DNA of 64,000 bases. It comes from Pseudomonas typographi (GTDB taxonomy: Bacteria; Pseudomonadota; Gammaproteobacteria; Pseudomonadales; Pseudomonadaceae). Positions 1-9,018 of this stretch are shown here, piece after piece; position 1 is the stretch's first letter, and each line of letters opens with the position of its first letter. The position numbers and the translations under genes were made by a program. Under the pieces are notes generated by a model. That model worked only from the letters and a program-made list of their open reading frames with translations. It made no database searches and was not told the origin of the DNA. The stretch spans positions 124,001-188,000 of the forward strand of contig NZ_JAAOCA010000009.1 in assembly GCF_014694385.1 (NCBI RefSeq). Direction: 5' to 3'.

Positions 1-100
1 TCCGACAACCGCGCGCGGCCATGGGTTCGCGCGCGGCATCCAGCAGCGTGTCTTTGCCCGAACCGGACGGGCCGATGAGGTAGATCAACCTGCCTGCCAT
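1..100 (-). CDS. phnN: PhnN, ribose 1,5-bisphosphate phosphokinase (N-terminal part, cut by window edge)
   Basis: Reading leftward from the ATG at 100-98, the first 33 codons begin MAGRLIYLIGPSGSGKDTLL. This contains a P-loop (GPSGSGKD) typical of PhnN, which makes PRPP from ribose 1,5-bisphosphate at the end of the C-P lyase pathway. The ATG overlaps the phnM stop by one base (TGATG), so translation is probably coupled. The rest of the gene lies outside the window. The call rests on the P-loop and on its position last in a phn operon. Confidence 0.85.
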   Translation of the reverse strand, partial: MAGRLIYLIGPSGSGKDTLLDAAREPMAARGCR

Positions 101-1263
101 CAGAACACCCGCTTGGCTTGGCGCCAGACCTGTTGGATCACTGGCAGCGTGCCGAAGGTCCGGGCCTGGACCAGGTCGGCGCGCAGGCCGACACGGATGG
201 CCCCGCGATCATCCAAGCCCGCCGCACGGGCCGGCGTGTCGCTGACCATCGCCACCGCTTTGGCCAACCCCGCGCCCGAAGGCTGCTCGCGTTCGTCCAA
301 CTGCGTGGCCAGCGTGAACGCCGCCTGCAGCAGGCTGGCGGGGTAATAGTCGCTGGACAGGATATCCAGTAGCCCTTCTGTGGCCAAACGGGCGGCCGCG
401 ACGTTACCGGAGTGCGAACCCCCGCGAACGATGTTCGGCGCGCCCATCAACACGCTCATGCCCATGCGCCGGCAGCCCGTGGCCGCTTCCAGTGTGGTGG
501 GGAACTCGGCGATGGTCATGCCATAGGCCGCCGATTCCTCCACATGGGCCAATGTCGCGTCGTCATGGCTGGCGACGCTAAGGCCGCGCGCCAGGCAGAT
601 GCCGACGATGGCCTGGCGGTGGCGGTCGCTGTAGGTTTTGGCGTTGGCGACCTGCTCGACGACAAAGGCATCCATCTGCGCCGGGCTCAGGTGGTACTTG
701 CCCATGTAGTACTCGCGGTACTTGGCCTCCAGCGCGAACTGGCGCTGGCCCGGCGAATGGTCCATCACCGACACCAGCTGCACCAGCGGTTGCTCCACCA
801 GGTCGCGGAACACGCTCAGGGTGGCCGGGTGGCTGACCTCGCAGCGCAGGTGCAGGCGGTGCTCGGCGCGAGTCATGTCGCGGGCGTTGGCGTGGGCGAT
901 GGCCTCGACCATCCCTGGCAACTGCTGCATGCGTTTGCCTTTGGGGTTGACATCGCCGATGGACAACGCGTCGAACACCGTAGTGATGCCCGCGGCGATG
1001 ATCTGTGCATCGTGGCTCATCACCGCCGGCGCGGATGGCCAATCCACGCCGGGGCGCGGGCCCAGGTGCTTTTCCAGGTTATCGGTGTGCAGTTCCACCA
1101 GGCCCGGCAGCAAGTAATCGCCGTTCAGGTTCTGCGCTTGCGGCAGGTGGCTGTTACCGGTTTCCACCTCGCTGATCACCCCTTCGCGCAGTACCACGGT
1201 ACCGAGCAACACGCGGTCGGCGGTGACAATGCGGGCGTTGGTCAGAATCTGTTCGTTCAACAT
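100..1263 (-). CDS. phnM: PhnM, alpha-D-ribose 1-methylphosphonate 5-triphosphate diphosphatase
   Basis: 387 residues, close to the usual ~380. PhnM is an amidohydrolase-superfamily enzyme that removes pyrophosphate from the ribose methylphosphonate triphosphate made by PhnGHIL. The sequence shows the first metal site (LPGLVELHTDNLEKH, with H and D in the HTD form characteristic of PhnM), the HLRCEVSH strand, and a later SHDDATLAHVEE segment with metal-binding His/Asp. It starts 7 bp inside the end of phnL and runs into phnN with a one-base overlap, so it belongs to the same transcript. No odd features. Confidence 0.95.
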   Translation of the reverse strand: MLNEQILTNARIVTADRVLLGTVVLREGVISEVETGNSHLPQAQNLNGDYLLPGLVELHTDNLEKHLGPRPGVDWPSAPAVMSHDAQIIAAGITTVFDALSIGDVNPKGKRMQQLPGMVEAIAHANARDMTRAEHRLHLRCEVSHPATLSVFRDLVEQPLVQLVSVMDHSPGQRQFALEAKYREYYMGKYHLSPAQMDAFVVEQVANAKTYSDRHRQAIVGICLARGLSVASHDDATLAHVEESAAYGMTIAEFPTTLEAATGCRRMGMSVLMGAPNIVRGGSHSGNVAAARLATEGLLDILSSDYYPASLLQAAFTLATQLDEREQPSGAGLAKAVAMVSDTPARAAGLDDRGAIRVGLRADLVQARTFGTLPVIQQVWRQAKRVF

Positions 1264-1973
1264 TGCAATGATTCCTTGGCCGTCGAGGGCGTGGGGGTCA
1301 TATCCAAATGGCGATCGGCAACGGCCTCGCGGGCCAGCCGGTCATGAAAAATGCCGATCACGGCGGCGCCGGCAGCCTTGGTTTCGTTGATCAGCTCCAG
1401 CACCACCTGGCGGTTGGCGTCATCCAGGGACGCGGTGGGCTCATCCAGCAGCATCACCGGCCACGGCACCATGAAGCCACGGGCGATATTGACCCGCTGT
1501 TGCTCCCCGCCAGAAAACGTGCCGGGCGCCAGTTGCCATAGAGGCTTTGCAATATTCAGGCGGGCCAGCAGCGCTTCTGCCCGGGCCTTGGCCCGGGGCT
1601 GCTCCCAGCCTCGGGACAGTGCGGGCTCCATGACGATGTCCAGCGTGGCTACGCGGGGGATAACCCGCAGGAACTGGCTGACGTAGCCCAATGTGTGTTG
1701 GCGCACGGCCATGATCTGGCGCGGCTCGGCGCCCCTCAGTTCCAGCCATTGCCCCCGGTGTAGAACGCGGATGCTGCCCGCCGTGGGTAAGTAGTTGCCA
1801 TACAGCGTGCGCAGCAGCGTGCTTTTCCCCGCGCCCGACTGGCCATGCAGCACCAGGCATTCTCCACTGAGCACCGAGAAATCCAGGCCCCGCAGCACGT
1901 TCAGCGCCACGCTGTTTTGCGGGTGCAAGGTGAAGGTTTTCGAGAGGTCGCGGACCTCGATCAACGTGTTCAT
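1257..1973 (-). CDS. phnL: PhnL, ABC-type ATPase subunit of the C-P lyase system
   Basis: 238 residues from the ATG at 1973, preceded by GAGG; an in-frame TTG three bases earlier is less likely. It has Walker A (HGQSGAGKSTLL), an ABC signature (FSGGEQQRVNIARG) and Walker B (VMLLDEPTASLDD). Despite its transporter-like fold, PhnL acts in the cytoplasm with PhnG, H and I in the nucleosidase step that couples phosphonate to ribose triphosphate. It has no transmembrane partner here. It lies 22 bp after phnK and overlaps the start of phnM. Confidence 0.94.
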   Translation of the reverse strand: MNTLIEVRDLSKTFTLHPQNSVALNVLRGLDFSVLSGECLVLHGQSGAGKSTLLRTLYGNYLPTAGSIRVLHRGQWLELRGAEPRQIMAVRQHTLGYVSQFLRVIPRVATLDIVMEPALSRGWEQPRAKARAEALLARLNIAKPLWQLAPGTFSGGEQQRVNIARGFMVPWPVMLLDEPTASLDDANRQVVLELINETKAAGAAVIGIFHDRLAREAVADRHLDMTPTPSTAKESLQC

Positions 1974-1995
1974 CAACGGTACCTCAAGGGTCGGC

Positions 1996-2823
1996 TCACG
2001 GCTGCAACACCGACGACACCAGCAGTTGCGAGTAGGGATGTTGCGGGTCGTCGAGGATCTGGTCGGTCAGGCCGGCCTCTACCACCTGTGAACGGCGCAT
2101 GACCATCAAGCGGTCGGCCAGCAGGCGCGCCACCGCCAGGTCATGGGTGACCAGCACCACGGCCAGGTCGAGCTCACGTACCAGGCCGCGCATCAGGTCC
2201 AACAGCCGCGCCTGCACGGAAACGTCCAGGCCTCCGGTGGGCTCGTCCATGAACACCAGCCGTGGGCCAGACACCAGATTGCGAGCGATCTGCAGGCGCT
2301 GTTGCATACCGCCGGAAAACGTTCGTGGCAGGTCATCGATGCGCTGGGGGTCTATTTCCACCTGTGCCAGCCAGTCGAGGCCGGCGGCGCGCAGTGCCTG
2401 GTAATTGCGCACCCCTTGGGCCATCAGGCGCTCGCCGATGTTGGCGCCCGCCGACACCGACATGCGCAGGCCGTCACGCGGGTTCTGCTCGACGAAAGCC
2501 CATTCGGTGCGCAGCAAGGTGCGGCGTTCTGCTTCGCTGGCGCTGTACACATCCAGCCAACGGCCGTCGCGACGGCGGTAGTCAATCACGCCAGCGTCCG
2601 GCGGGCAGCGGCCGCTGAGCAACGACAGCAAGGTCGATTTACCCGAGCCCGACTCGCCGACGATACCCAGTACTTCGCCCGGATACAGCGTGAAGTCGAC
2701 GCCCTGGCAGCCCTTCTGCGGGCCATACAGCTTGCCCAGCCCGCGCACCTGAAGCAGCGGCTGCGCGCGATCGGCCTGGCGGGCCGCCTGGGTGGCGTCG
2801 TTCATTGCGTGGGCGCTGTTCAT
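1996..2823 (-). CDS. phnK: PhnK, C-P lyase ATP-binding subunit
   Basis: 275 residues from the ATG at 2823, which forms an ATGA overlap with the end of phnJ. An in-frame codon further upstream would give a longer, non-homologous leader. Walker A is [12 protein letters not shown], the signature FSGGMQQRLQIARN and Walker B LVFMDEPTGGLD. PhnK is known to bind the PhnGHIJ core as an ABC-like ATPase. The first ~20 residues (Asn/Ala/Gln-rich) extend beyond the E. coli protein, and an internal ATG (MNDATQ) is a possible alternative start. Confidence 0.93.
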   Translation of the reverse strand: MNSAHAMNDATQAARQADRAQPLLQVRGLGKLYGPQKGCQGVDFTLYPGEVLGIVGESGSGKSTLLSLLSGRCPPDAGVIDYRRRDGRWLDVYSASEAERRTLLRTEWAFVEQNPRDGLRMSVSAGANIGERLMAQGVRNYQALRAAGLDWLAQVEIDPQRIDDLPRTFSGGMQQRLQIARNLVSGPRLVFMDEPTGGLDVSVQARLLDLMRGLVRELDLAVVLVTHDLAVARLLADRLMVMRRSQVVEAGLTDQILDDPQHPYSQLLVSSVLQP

Positions 2824-3695
2824 TGACCGTCCCTCCCTTGCGCGACGCGTTGCGCGCAGTAGTCGGTGTCTGAGCACACAAAGCTCTGGGTGCCCTGGTC
2901 GTCGACGATCAACTCGTCAAGGAACGTGTCCTCGCTGCCACAGATGGCGCAGTGCTGCTCCCACCGCTGTGGGGCAAAGGGATGGTCCTCGAAGTCCAGG
3001 CTGCTGACCTGGGTATAGGGCGGCACGGCGTACAGGCGTTTCTCGCGGCCGGCACCGAATAGCATTAGCGCAGGGCTCATGTGCAGTTTCGGGTTATCGA
3101 ATTTGGGGATCGGCGAGGGGTCCATGACGTAGCGCCCGGCGACCGTCACCGGATAGGCATACGCTGTGGCGATGTGACCGAAGGTGGCGATGTCTTCGTA
3201 CAGCTTGACGTGCATGACCCCGTAATCTTTGAGCGCGTGCAGGGTCCGGGTTTCGCTTTCCAAGGGTTCGATAAAGCGCAGCGGGTCGGGGTTGGGCACC
3301 TGGAAGACCATGATCTGGTCGGCGGTGAGGGGCGTTTCCGGAATCCGATGGCGGGTTTGGATGATGCTCGCCTGCGCTGTCTGCTCGGTAGTGGCCACGC
3401 CCGCCGTACGGGCGAAGAACCGCCGAATAGACACCGCGTTGGTGGTGTCGTCGGCACTCTGGTCGATCACCTTGAGCACGTCATCGGCACCGAGGATGGC
3501 GGCCGTCAGTTGCATGCCCCCGGTGCCCCAGCCATAAGGCAACGGCATTTCGCGGCCACCGAACGGCACTTGATAGCCGGGGATCGCCACCGCCTTGAGC
3601 AAGCCGCGGCGGATCATGCGTTTGGTCTGTTCATCCAGGTAGGCGAAGTTGTACGCGTCGTCCCGTCGCGGGCGGGGTTGCGTGGCGGCATTCAT
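2820..3695 (-). CDS. phnJ: PhnJ, carbon-phosphorus lyase (radical SAM)
   Basis: 291 residues. PhnJ cleaves the C-P bond of ribose 1-phosphonate 5-phosphate, releasing the alkane and a cyclic phosphate. The C-terminal cysteines read HCAIC...FVCSDTDYC, i.e. C-X2-C-X21-C-X5-C. This is the spacing known for the iron-sulfur cluster cysteines plus the catalytic thiyl cysteine, so the enzyme appears intact. The start forms an ATGA overlap with phnI and the end overlaps phnK, so the core subunits are translationally coupled. Confidence 0.97.
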   Translation of the reverse strand: MNAATQPRPRRDDAYNFAYLDEQTKRMIRRGLLKAVAIPGYQVPFGGREMPLPYGWGTGGMQLTAAILGADDVLKVIDQSADDTTNAVSIRRFFARTAGVATTEQTAQASIIQTRHRIPETPLTADQIMVFQVPNPDPLRFIEPLESETRTLHALKDYGVMHVKLYEDIATFGHIATAYAYPVTVAGRYVMDPSPIPKFDNPKLHMSPALMLFGAGREKRLYAVPPYTQVSSLDFEDHPFAPQRWEQHCAICGSEDTFLDELIVDDQGTQSFVCSDTDYCAQRVAQGRDGQ

Positions 3696-4765
3696 TGGGC
3701 CTGCTCCGTAGAGGGTTTACGCAGCTTGCGGATCAGTTCCAATTCCGACTGGAAATCCACGTAGTGCGGTAGTTTCAGGTGCGAGACAAAACCGGCGGCT
3801 TCGACGTTGTCGCAATGGGCCAACACGAACTCTTGCTGCTGCGCCGGGGACTGGATTTCTTCGCCGTACTCCTCGGCACGCAGCGAGCGGTCCACCAAAG
3901 CCATGGCCATGGCCTTGCGCTCGGCATGGCCGAAGGCCAAGCCATAACCGCGGGTGAACTGCGCGGGCTCGGCAGTGGAACCGACGAACTGGTTGACCAT
4001 CTCGCATTCGGTGATTTCGATGGCGCCGATGGCGATGGGAAAGCCCAGCTCTTCCGGCTCGAGCCAGACGTCCACTTCACCAATGCGGATTTCCCCGGCG
4101 AACGGGTGGTTGCGGCCATACCCGCGCTGGCTCGAGTAGCCCAGCGCCAGGAGGAAACCTTCGTCGCCACGGGCCAGCGCCTGCAGGCGTTGGGCACGAC
4201 TGGCCGGGTATTCCAACGGCGTGCGGGTGATGTCATCGGCGGCCTCGCCCAGGTCGGTTTCTTCCTTGATCAGGCCTTCCTTGGCCAACAGGCCGAGCAC
4301 GTGCGGGCAAGGCTCGAGCTGGGCGTGGCCGTGGACGTCAGGGCCGGGGTAGTCACCTTCGGCGAGCAGGCTGAAGTCCAGCAAACGGTGGGTGTAATCG
4401 AAGGTGGGGCCCAGCAATTGGCCGCCAGGCACGTCCTTGAAGGTGGCCGACAGGCGCCGGCTCAGCAGCATGCGCGAGGTGTCGATCGGTAGGCTTGCAC
4501 AGAAGCGTGGCAAGGTGGTGCGGTAAGCGCGCAGCAGGAAGATCGCTTCTACCAGGTCGCCAGCTGCTTGCTTGATCGCCAGCGCGGCCAGTTGCTCGTC
4601 GTACAGCGAGCCTTCGCTCATCACCCGGGCGACGGCCAACGGCAGTTGTTGGCGGATTTGCTCGACCCCCAGCTCTGCCACCGCAGTGTCGCCACGGCGC
4701 TTCTTCGCCAGCAGCCGGTGGGCGTTATCGATGGCCCGTTCGCCACCTTTGACCGCAACGTACAT
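3692..4765 (-). CDS. phnI: PhnI, C-P lyase core subunit (purine ribonucleoside/phosphonate transferase)
   Basis: 357 residues, matching the ~355 usual for PhnI. It begins MYVAVKGGERAIDNAHRLL, the highly conserved PhnI N-terminus. With PhnG, H and L it displaces adenine from ATP by the phosphonate. The ATG overlaps the phnH stop by one base and the end overlaps phnJ by four. Sequence looks complete, with no internal stop or unusual composition. Confidence 0.96.
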   Translation of the reverse strand: MYVAVKGGERAIDNAHRLLAKKRRGDTAVAELGVEQIRQQLPLAVARVMSEGSLYDEQLAALAIKQAAGDLVEAIFLLRAYRTTLPRFCASLPIDTSRMLLSRRLSATFKDVPGGQLLGPTFDYTHRLLDFSLLAEGDYPGPDVHGHAQLEPCPHVLGLLAKEGLIKEETDLGEAADDITRTPLEYPASRAQRLQALARGDEGFLLALGYSSQRGYGRNHPFAGEIRIGEVDVWLEPEELGFPIAIGAIEITECEMVNQFVGSTAEPAQFTRGYGLAFGHAERKAMAMALVDRSLRAEEYGEEIQSPAQQQEFVLAHCDNVEAAGFVSHLKLPHYVDFQSELELIRKLRKPSTEQAQ

Positions 4766-5379
4766 CAGGCACCTCCGTGGAACGCGACTTGGGTGCTGCG
4801 CGGCAGCCCAATCAAGTGGTGGCCGGCGAGAAAGAACACGTCCAGGCCACGGGGAAAGTCATTGCGTGATTCGCGTTCCTGCCAGAAATGCTCGGCCAGC
4901 GGCACTGCAACCAGGTGTTCACGCTGGATCCCGGGGCCACGCCAGGCCAGCCGCCGACCGCCCTCCAGGCTCGGCAGCTGAACCAGCAGCGTGCAGGACT
5001 GGTCCGGGTAACGGTCGTTGCCCAGGTCGAAACCGCTGAGGTCATGCAGTTGGCTACTATCGAGCAGCGCGAAACGGGCGTTTTGCCGGGCGCTGACGAT
5101 CGGGCAACCGCAGTGGAACGCCAGGTTGGCGCGGATCGCCTGGGTGTCGAATGCCGGCGCCAGCCACAGCGGCGTGTCGATGTCCAGCAACGCCAGGCAT
5201 AAGGCGTGGCTGGCCTCGGCCAGCCCGGCCAGCGGCGATGGCGCATGTGCCGGCCGCAAGCCTTGTACCACACCGGGTTCTGCCAGTGCCTTGAGTGCGG
5301 CGCGAAAGCTGCGCTGGGCGTCTAGCACGGGGTCGGGAAAGGCGGGTTGTAAAAGCGTGTGTAACAGGGGGGCAGCCAT
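4765..5379 (-). CDS. phnH: PhnH, C-P lyase core subunit
   Basis: 204 residues, typical length for PhnH (~195-200). PhnH is a dimeric, PLP-transferase-like fold protein without catalytic PLP residues and is part of the PhnG2H2I2J2 core. Recognisable stretches are FPDPVLDAQRSFRAALKALAEPG near the N-terminus (given here as the conserved FRxALxALAEPG pattern) and SGFDLGNDRYPDQS near residue 135. Its start overlaps the phnG stop by one base. Confidence 0.94.
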   Translation of the reverse strand: MAAPLLHTLLQPAFPDPVLDAQRSFRAALKALAEPGVVQGLRPAHAPSPLAGLAEASHALCLALLDIDTPLWLAPAFDTQAIRANLAFHCGCPIVSARQNARFALLDSSQLHDLSGFDLGNDRYPDQSCTLLVQLPSLEGGRRLAWRGPGIQREHLVAVPLAEHFWQERESRNDFPRGLDVFFLAGHHLIGLPRSTQVAFHGGA

Positions 5380-5864
5380 CAGTGTTCTCCTCTGACCAGC
5401 GTGAAGAACTCCACTTTGGTCGCTGCGGTTTCGGCTTCTTGCCGGGCCCGGCGGTCGGCCTGCGCCTGCGCCAGGGGTTCGATCAGCTCACTCATCCAGC
5501 GCGCCTGTTGTGCGCCTTGCAGGTGTGCGTCGGCCAGTGCGGCCAGTTCAGCACGGGCCTTGTCGCGCCCGGCCAGGTAGCTGTACCCAGTACGGCCATC
5601 GGCCAGGCGCACCACGCAGCGGGTCACGCTCATTTCGCCAACGTTGAACGGCGCGCCATTGCCGCCCATGCGCCCACGCACCAGGGCCATGCCGATTTCC
5701 GGGGCGCGGATCAGTTGGTAGTCGGTGTCGCGCAGGGCCGCCTCATGGCAGTCGAAATCGTCGCGGTGGGCGCGGGCCAACACGCCGATCCAATGCTGGC
5801 GCGCCCTGTCGTATTCAGGGTTGCGGACCGGCCCGGCCGCAGGGGGAACAGGGGTGGCAGTCAT
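5379..5864 (-). CDS. phnG: PhnG, C-P lyase core subunit
   Basis: 161 residues from the ATG at 5864, which has GGAG about nine bases upstream. Several in-frame ATGs further upstream (5873, 5879, 5882) would only add a Met-rich leader. PhnG is the small subunit of the C-P lyase core. Recognisable parts are RQHWIGVLARA near residue 25 and FNVGEMSVTRCVVRL near residue 80. It is the first lyase gene after the transporter genes, with a 99-bp gap to phnE. In E. coli the regulator phnF sits at this place, but no such gene is found here. Confidence 0.92.
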   Translation of the reverse strand: MTATPVPPAAGPVRNPEYDRARQHWIGVLARAHRDDFDCHEAALRDTDYQLIRAPEIGMALVRGRMGGNGAPFNVGEMSVTRCVVRLADGRTGYSYLAGRDKARAELAALADAHLQGAQQARWMSELIEPLAQAQADRRARQEAETAATKVEFFTLVRGEH

Positions 5865-5963
5865 CGTAGGCATCTCCATCATGTGACGACTTGGTACGGG
5901 AACGCGTGGCGAGGCAACGGCATGGTTAAACAGGGCCAATGCCCTCTACGGTGGGGTGAAGCG

Positions 5964-6752
5964 CTAGATGAACTGCTTGCGCAGGCGTTGCGAGAGGATG
6001 TCGATGACGCTCACCACCACGATGATCACCAATAACACCGCGCAGGTTTGGGTGAACTGAAAGGCACGGATGTTTTCCCACAGGATCACGCCGATGCCGC
6101 CCGCACCGACCATGCCCACCACCGTCGCCGAGCGCACGTTGGATTCGAAGCGGTACAACGCGTAGGAAATCCACAGCGGCAGCACCTGCGGAATCACGCC
6201 GTAGATCACTTCTTGCAAGGCACTGGCGCCGGTCGCCCGCACCCCTTCGACCGGCCCTGGGTCGATGGCCTCCACGGCTTCGGCGAACAGCTTGGCGAGC
6301 ACGCCGGTGGTGCTGATCCACAACGCCAGGACGCCGGCGAAGGGCCCCAGGCCGACGGCGACTACGAATAGCATCGCGAAGACCATCTCGTTGATGGAGC
6401 GGAACGCATCCATGACCCGGCGCAGCGGCTGGTAAATCCACCACGGCGCGATGTTGTCGGCACAGAGCACGCCGAGCGGCACCGAACAGACAATCGCCAG
6501 CAAGGTGCCCCACAGGGCGATGTGCACGGTGACGACCATTTCCTTGAGGTACGCGCGCCATTCGTGGAAGTCCGGCGGAAAAAAATCGGCCGCGAAGCTC
6601 CCCATGTTGCCGGCATCGCGGTACAGCGTCAGCGGGTTCATCTCGGCGCCATGCCAGGCCCAGGCCATCATCGCCAGGAACACGCCCCAGCCCAGGTATC
6701 GGCCCCAGGGGCGTTTGCCGGCGACGTCGGCGTATACAGCGTGAGTGGTCAT
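5964..6752 (-). CDS. phnE: PhnE, phosphonate ABC transporter permease
   Basis: 262 residues with about five to six hydrophobic segments (for example [13 protein letters not shown] near 25, [17 protein letters not shown] near 100). An [24 protein letters not shown] EAA loop near residue 160 docks to the ATPase. It forms the inner-membrane channel for phosphonates with PhnC and PhnD. Only one permease gene is present, whereas some species carry two. It lies 78 bp after phnD and is followed by the lyase genes. Confidence 0.94.
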   Translation of the reverse strand: MTTHAVYADVAGKRPWGRYLGWGVFLAMMAWAWHGAEMNPLTLYRDAGNMGSFAADFFPPDFHEWRAYLKEMVVTVHIALWGTLLAIVCSVPLGVLCADNIAPWWIYQPLRRVMDAFRSINEMVFAMLFVVAVGLGPFAGVLALWISTTGVLAKLFAEAVEAIDPGPVEGVRATGASALQEVIYGVIPQVLPLWISYALYRFESNVRSATVVGMVGAGGIGVILWENIRAFQFTQTCAVLLVIIVVVSVIDILSQRLRKQFI

Positions 6753-6830
6753 AAACCGTCCCGTTTACAGGGTTAAGAACGACAGGCGAGGCAGCACCCG
6801 GCGCGGGGCCGGTGTACCGCGTCGCGGCCA

Positions 6831-7835
6831 TCAGCCGGCCTTGGCGTTGCCTTGTTTTTCCAGCTCCGAAAGGCGTTCTTGAAGCTTGGCCAGGCCGGCG
6901 TCGATCTCGTTGAGGCGGCTGGTTTTTTCGCTGGCGTCGAGGGTGGTACTGGCGGTGATTTCGGTTTTTTGCTTGAACAGTTCCAACTGGCGGATGGTCA
7001 GCAACTGGTCATTGGAGGACTTGAGGAACTTGCCCATCTGCATGTTTTTGAGCACGGCCTTCTCCGCGTCGGTGTCGCCGTAGCTGGCGAAGAATTCACG
7101 GATCTTGGTCTTCTCGTCGTCTGGCAGCGAGGCGCGCCAGACCATCGGGTCGGCTGGAATGACCGGCGACTTCCAGATCACCTTGAGCAGGGCTACTTTG
7201 TCTGGCTGAGTGACTGCCAGGCGGTCCCAACTTTCGGTGTTGAAGGTGGCGACATCCAGTTGCCCCTTGGCGACGCTCAAGGCGTTGACTTCGTGGCTGG
7301 AGTTCAGCGTGCGCTTGAAGGCCGTGGCCGCGTCGACGTGGTTCTGGGCGAATACGTAGTAGCCCGGCACCAGATAACCGGAGGTGGAGTTCGGGTCGCC
7401 GTTACCGAAGGTCAGCTCTTTGGCGTGCTTGAGCATGTCGGCAACCGAATTGATCGGGCTGTCTTTACGCGCGATGATCAAGCTCCAGTAGCCCGGCGCG
7501 CCGTTGGCGGCGGCGGTCTGGGCGAAGATTTCGCCGCCGGAACGGTCCACCGCCTCCATGGCGGCCTTGTTGCCCAGCCACGCCACGTCGACCTTATTGA
7601 AGCGCATGCCCTGGATCAATCCAGCGTAATCGGAGGCGAAGGTGGCCTTGACGGTGAGGCCGGTCTTTTTCGACAGGTCGTCGAGGAAGGGCTGCCAGAT
7701 GCTTTTGAGGTTCTGCGAGGACTCGGTGGACATGATGCCGAAGTTGATCACCTTGTCGTCAGCCTGGGCGTTACCCAGGCAGCAACTGGCGAGCAAGGCG
7801 GCAGACGCGAACACGCGACCGATGCGGTTCAACAT
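6831..7835 (-). CDS. phnD: PhnD, periplasmic phosphonate-binding protein
   Basis: 334 residues with a Sec signal peptide (hydrophobic ASAALLASCCLGNAQA, cleavage after about residue 25). The mature part begins DDKVINFGIMSTESSQNLK, as in the PhnD family, and includes the STSGYLVPGYY ligand-pocket region. The C-terminus (about 295-334) is a Lys/Glu-rich predicted coiled coil (AGLAKLQERLSELEKQG), also known from PhnD dimers. The start has a good Shine-Dalgarno (GGAG, six bases before ATG). It follows phnC by 50 bp. Confidence 0.95.
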   Translation of the reverse strand: MLNRIGRVFASAALLASCCLGNAQADDKVINFGIMSTESSQNLKSIWQPFLDDLSKKTGLTVKATFASDYAGLIQGMRFNKVDVAWLGNKAAMEAVDRSGGEIFAQTAAANGAPGYWSLIIARKDSPINSVADMLKHAKELTFGNGDPNSTSGYLVPGYYVFAQNHVDAATAFKRTLNSSHEVNALSVAKGQLDVATFNTESWDRLAVTQPDKVALLKVIWKSPVIPADPMVWRASLPDDEKTKIREFFASYGDTDAEKAVLKNMQMGKFLKSSNDQLLTIRQLELFKQKTEITASTTLDASEKTSRLNEIDAGLAKLQERLSELEKQGNAKAG

Positions 7836-7885
7836 GGTGGGCTCCTGAATCGTAGTGTTAGGGCGGGGGCGTTCGAGTTGGGCGG

Positions 7886-8713
7886 TCAGGCCTGGGCCAG
7901 CGCCAGCTGTGGCGGCCTGCCGGCAGCCTTATCGGAAAACATCAGGCGGGTGCCGCTGTCGGCGCCGTACAGGTCATTGAGGAACTGGCTGCTGAGGGCT
8001 TCGCCCTTGCCGTCGTAATGGATGCGGCCAGCCTTCAGGGCTACGGCGCGCGGGCAATAACGCACGGCGTAATCGACTTGATGCAGGGTCACGACCACGG
8101 TCTTGCCGTCACGGCGGTTGATGTCGGCGAGGATTTCCATAACGTTGCAGGCGGATTCAGGGTCGAGCGAGGCGATGGGTTCGTCGGCCAGAATGACGTC
8201 GGCGCGCTGGGTCAGCGCCCTGGCGATCGCCACGCGCTGTTGTTGGCCACCGGAAAGGGTGGAGGCGCGTTGCTGAGCCAGCGCGGCCAAGCCCACACGG
8301 TCCAGGGCTTCCAAGGCGCGGCGTTTTTCTTCGGCGTTGAACAGGCCCAGGCTGCCACGCCAACGTGGCACGCGGCCCAGGCAGCCAAGCAAGGTGTTGT
8401 CCAGCACGCTGAGGCGGTTGACCAGGTTGAATTGCTGGAAGATGTAACCGATGTCGGCACGCAAGTGCCGCACGCTGTTGCTCAAGCGCCCGGCCGCCTG
8501 CACTTCGCGGCCCAATACATGAACCTGGCCACCGTTGCCGCGATCACAACAGGCCAGCCCCGCCAGATGGCGCAACAGGGTGGATTTGCCCGACCCTGAA
8601 GCGCCGATCAGCGCAACCATTTCTCCGGGTTGTATCGACAGCGCCACGTCAACCAGCGCGGTTTTGCGGGCGAATGTCTTGTTCAGGCGGTCGACGTGGA
8701 TAGCTGCGTTCAT
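7886..8713 (-). CDS. phnC: PhnC, phosphonate ABC transporter ATPase
   Basis: 275 residues from the ATG at 8713, where the PhnC homology ([14 protein letters not shown]) begins; an in-frame ATG at 8740 would add nine residues. Walker A is [13 protein letters not shown], the signature [15 protein letters not shown] and Walker [15 protein letters not shown]. It energises uptake through PhnE. It is the first gene of the phn operon, so the operon promoter should lie in the ~300 bp upstream. Confidence 0.93.
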   Translation of the reverse strand: MNAAIHVDRLNKTFARKTALVDVALSIQPGEMVALIGASGSGKSTLLRHLAGLACCDRGNGGQVHVLGREVQAAGRLSNSVRHLRADIGYIFQQFNLVNRLSVLDNTLLGCLGRVPRWRGSLGLFNAEEKRRALEALDRVGLAALAQQRASTLSGGQQQRVAIARALTQRADVILADEPIASLDPESACNVMEILADINRRDGKTVVVTLHQVDYAVRYCPRAVALKAGRIHYDGKGEALSSQFLNDLYGADSGTRLMFSDKAAGRPPQLALAQA

Positions 8714-9018
8714 GGCCTTCTCTGTCTGCTGAGCGAGCATCCTGCCTGTGGGTTCAAGGGCCGTATCCCGTCCGTGGGTGGCTTGCGGTGGAGATGACAG
8801 TAGGGCCGGCGTATGACGCCCCGATGAACCGTAGGTGAAGGTGGGGTAACCGTTCGTTGACGGTTTTGCGTCGGGTGGGCGTGGCAGAGGTGGCCAACAT
8901 CAGCGGCAACGCACATGGCGCTGCTGCGTTGCGGGCTAGGCACGTGAAGGGTGGTTCGTAGCCGCCTTCAGTCAGCCGGAATGGGTAGCCAATTGTTTAG
9001 CGGCATTGAGGCATGGCT
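8714..9018. other. Intergenic region upstream of the phn operon
   Basis: About 305 bp without a convincing gene, between phnC and the response regulator (both leftward). Read on the minus strand it contains CTGTCAT (8800-8794) and GCGTCAT (8819-8813), which resemble PhoB half-sites. They are 19 bp apart instead of the usual 11, so a PhoB box is possible but not established. Open frames here lack coding character. Confidence 0.4.

Noticed and set aside
8794..8863. PhoB box upstream of phnC
   Set aside because: The half-sites are at 19- and 44-bp spacing and not at the 11-bp repeat of a standard box, so it was not called as a feature of its own.
8710..8943. 77-codon frame upstream of phnC
   Set aside because: Pro/Arg-rich with no ribosome site and overlapping the probable phn promoter.
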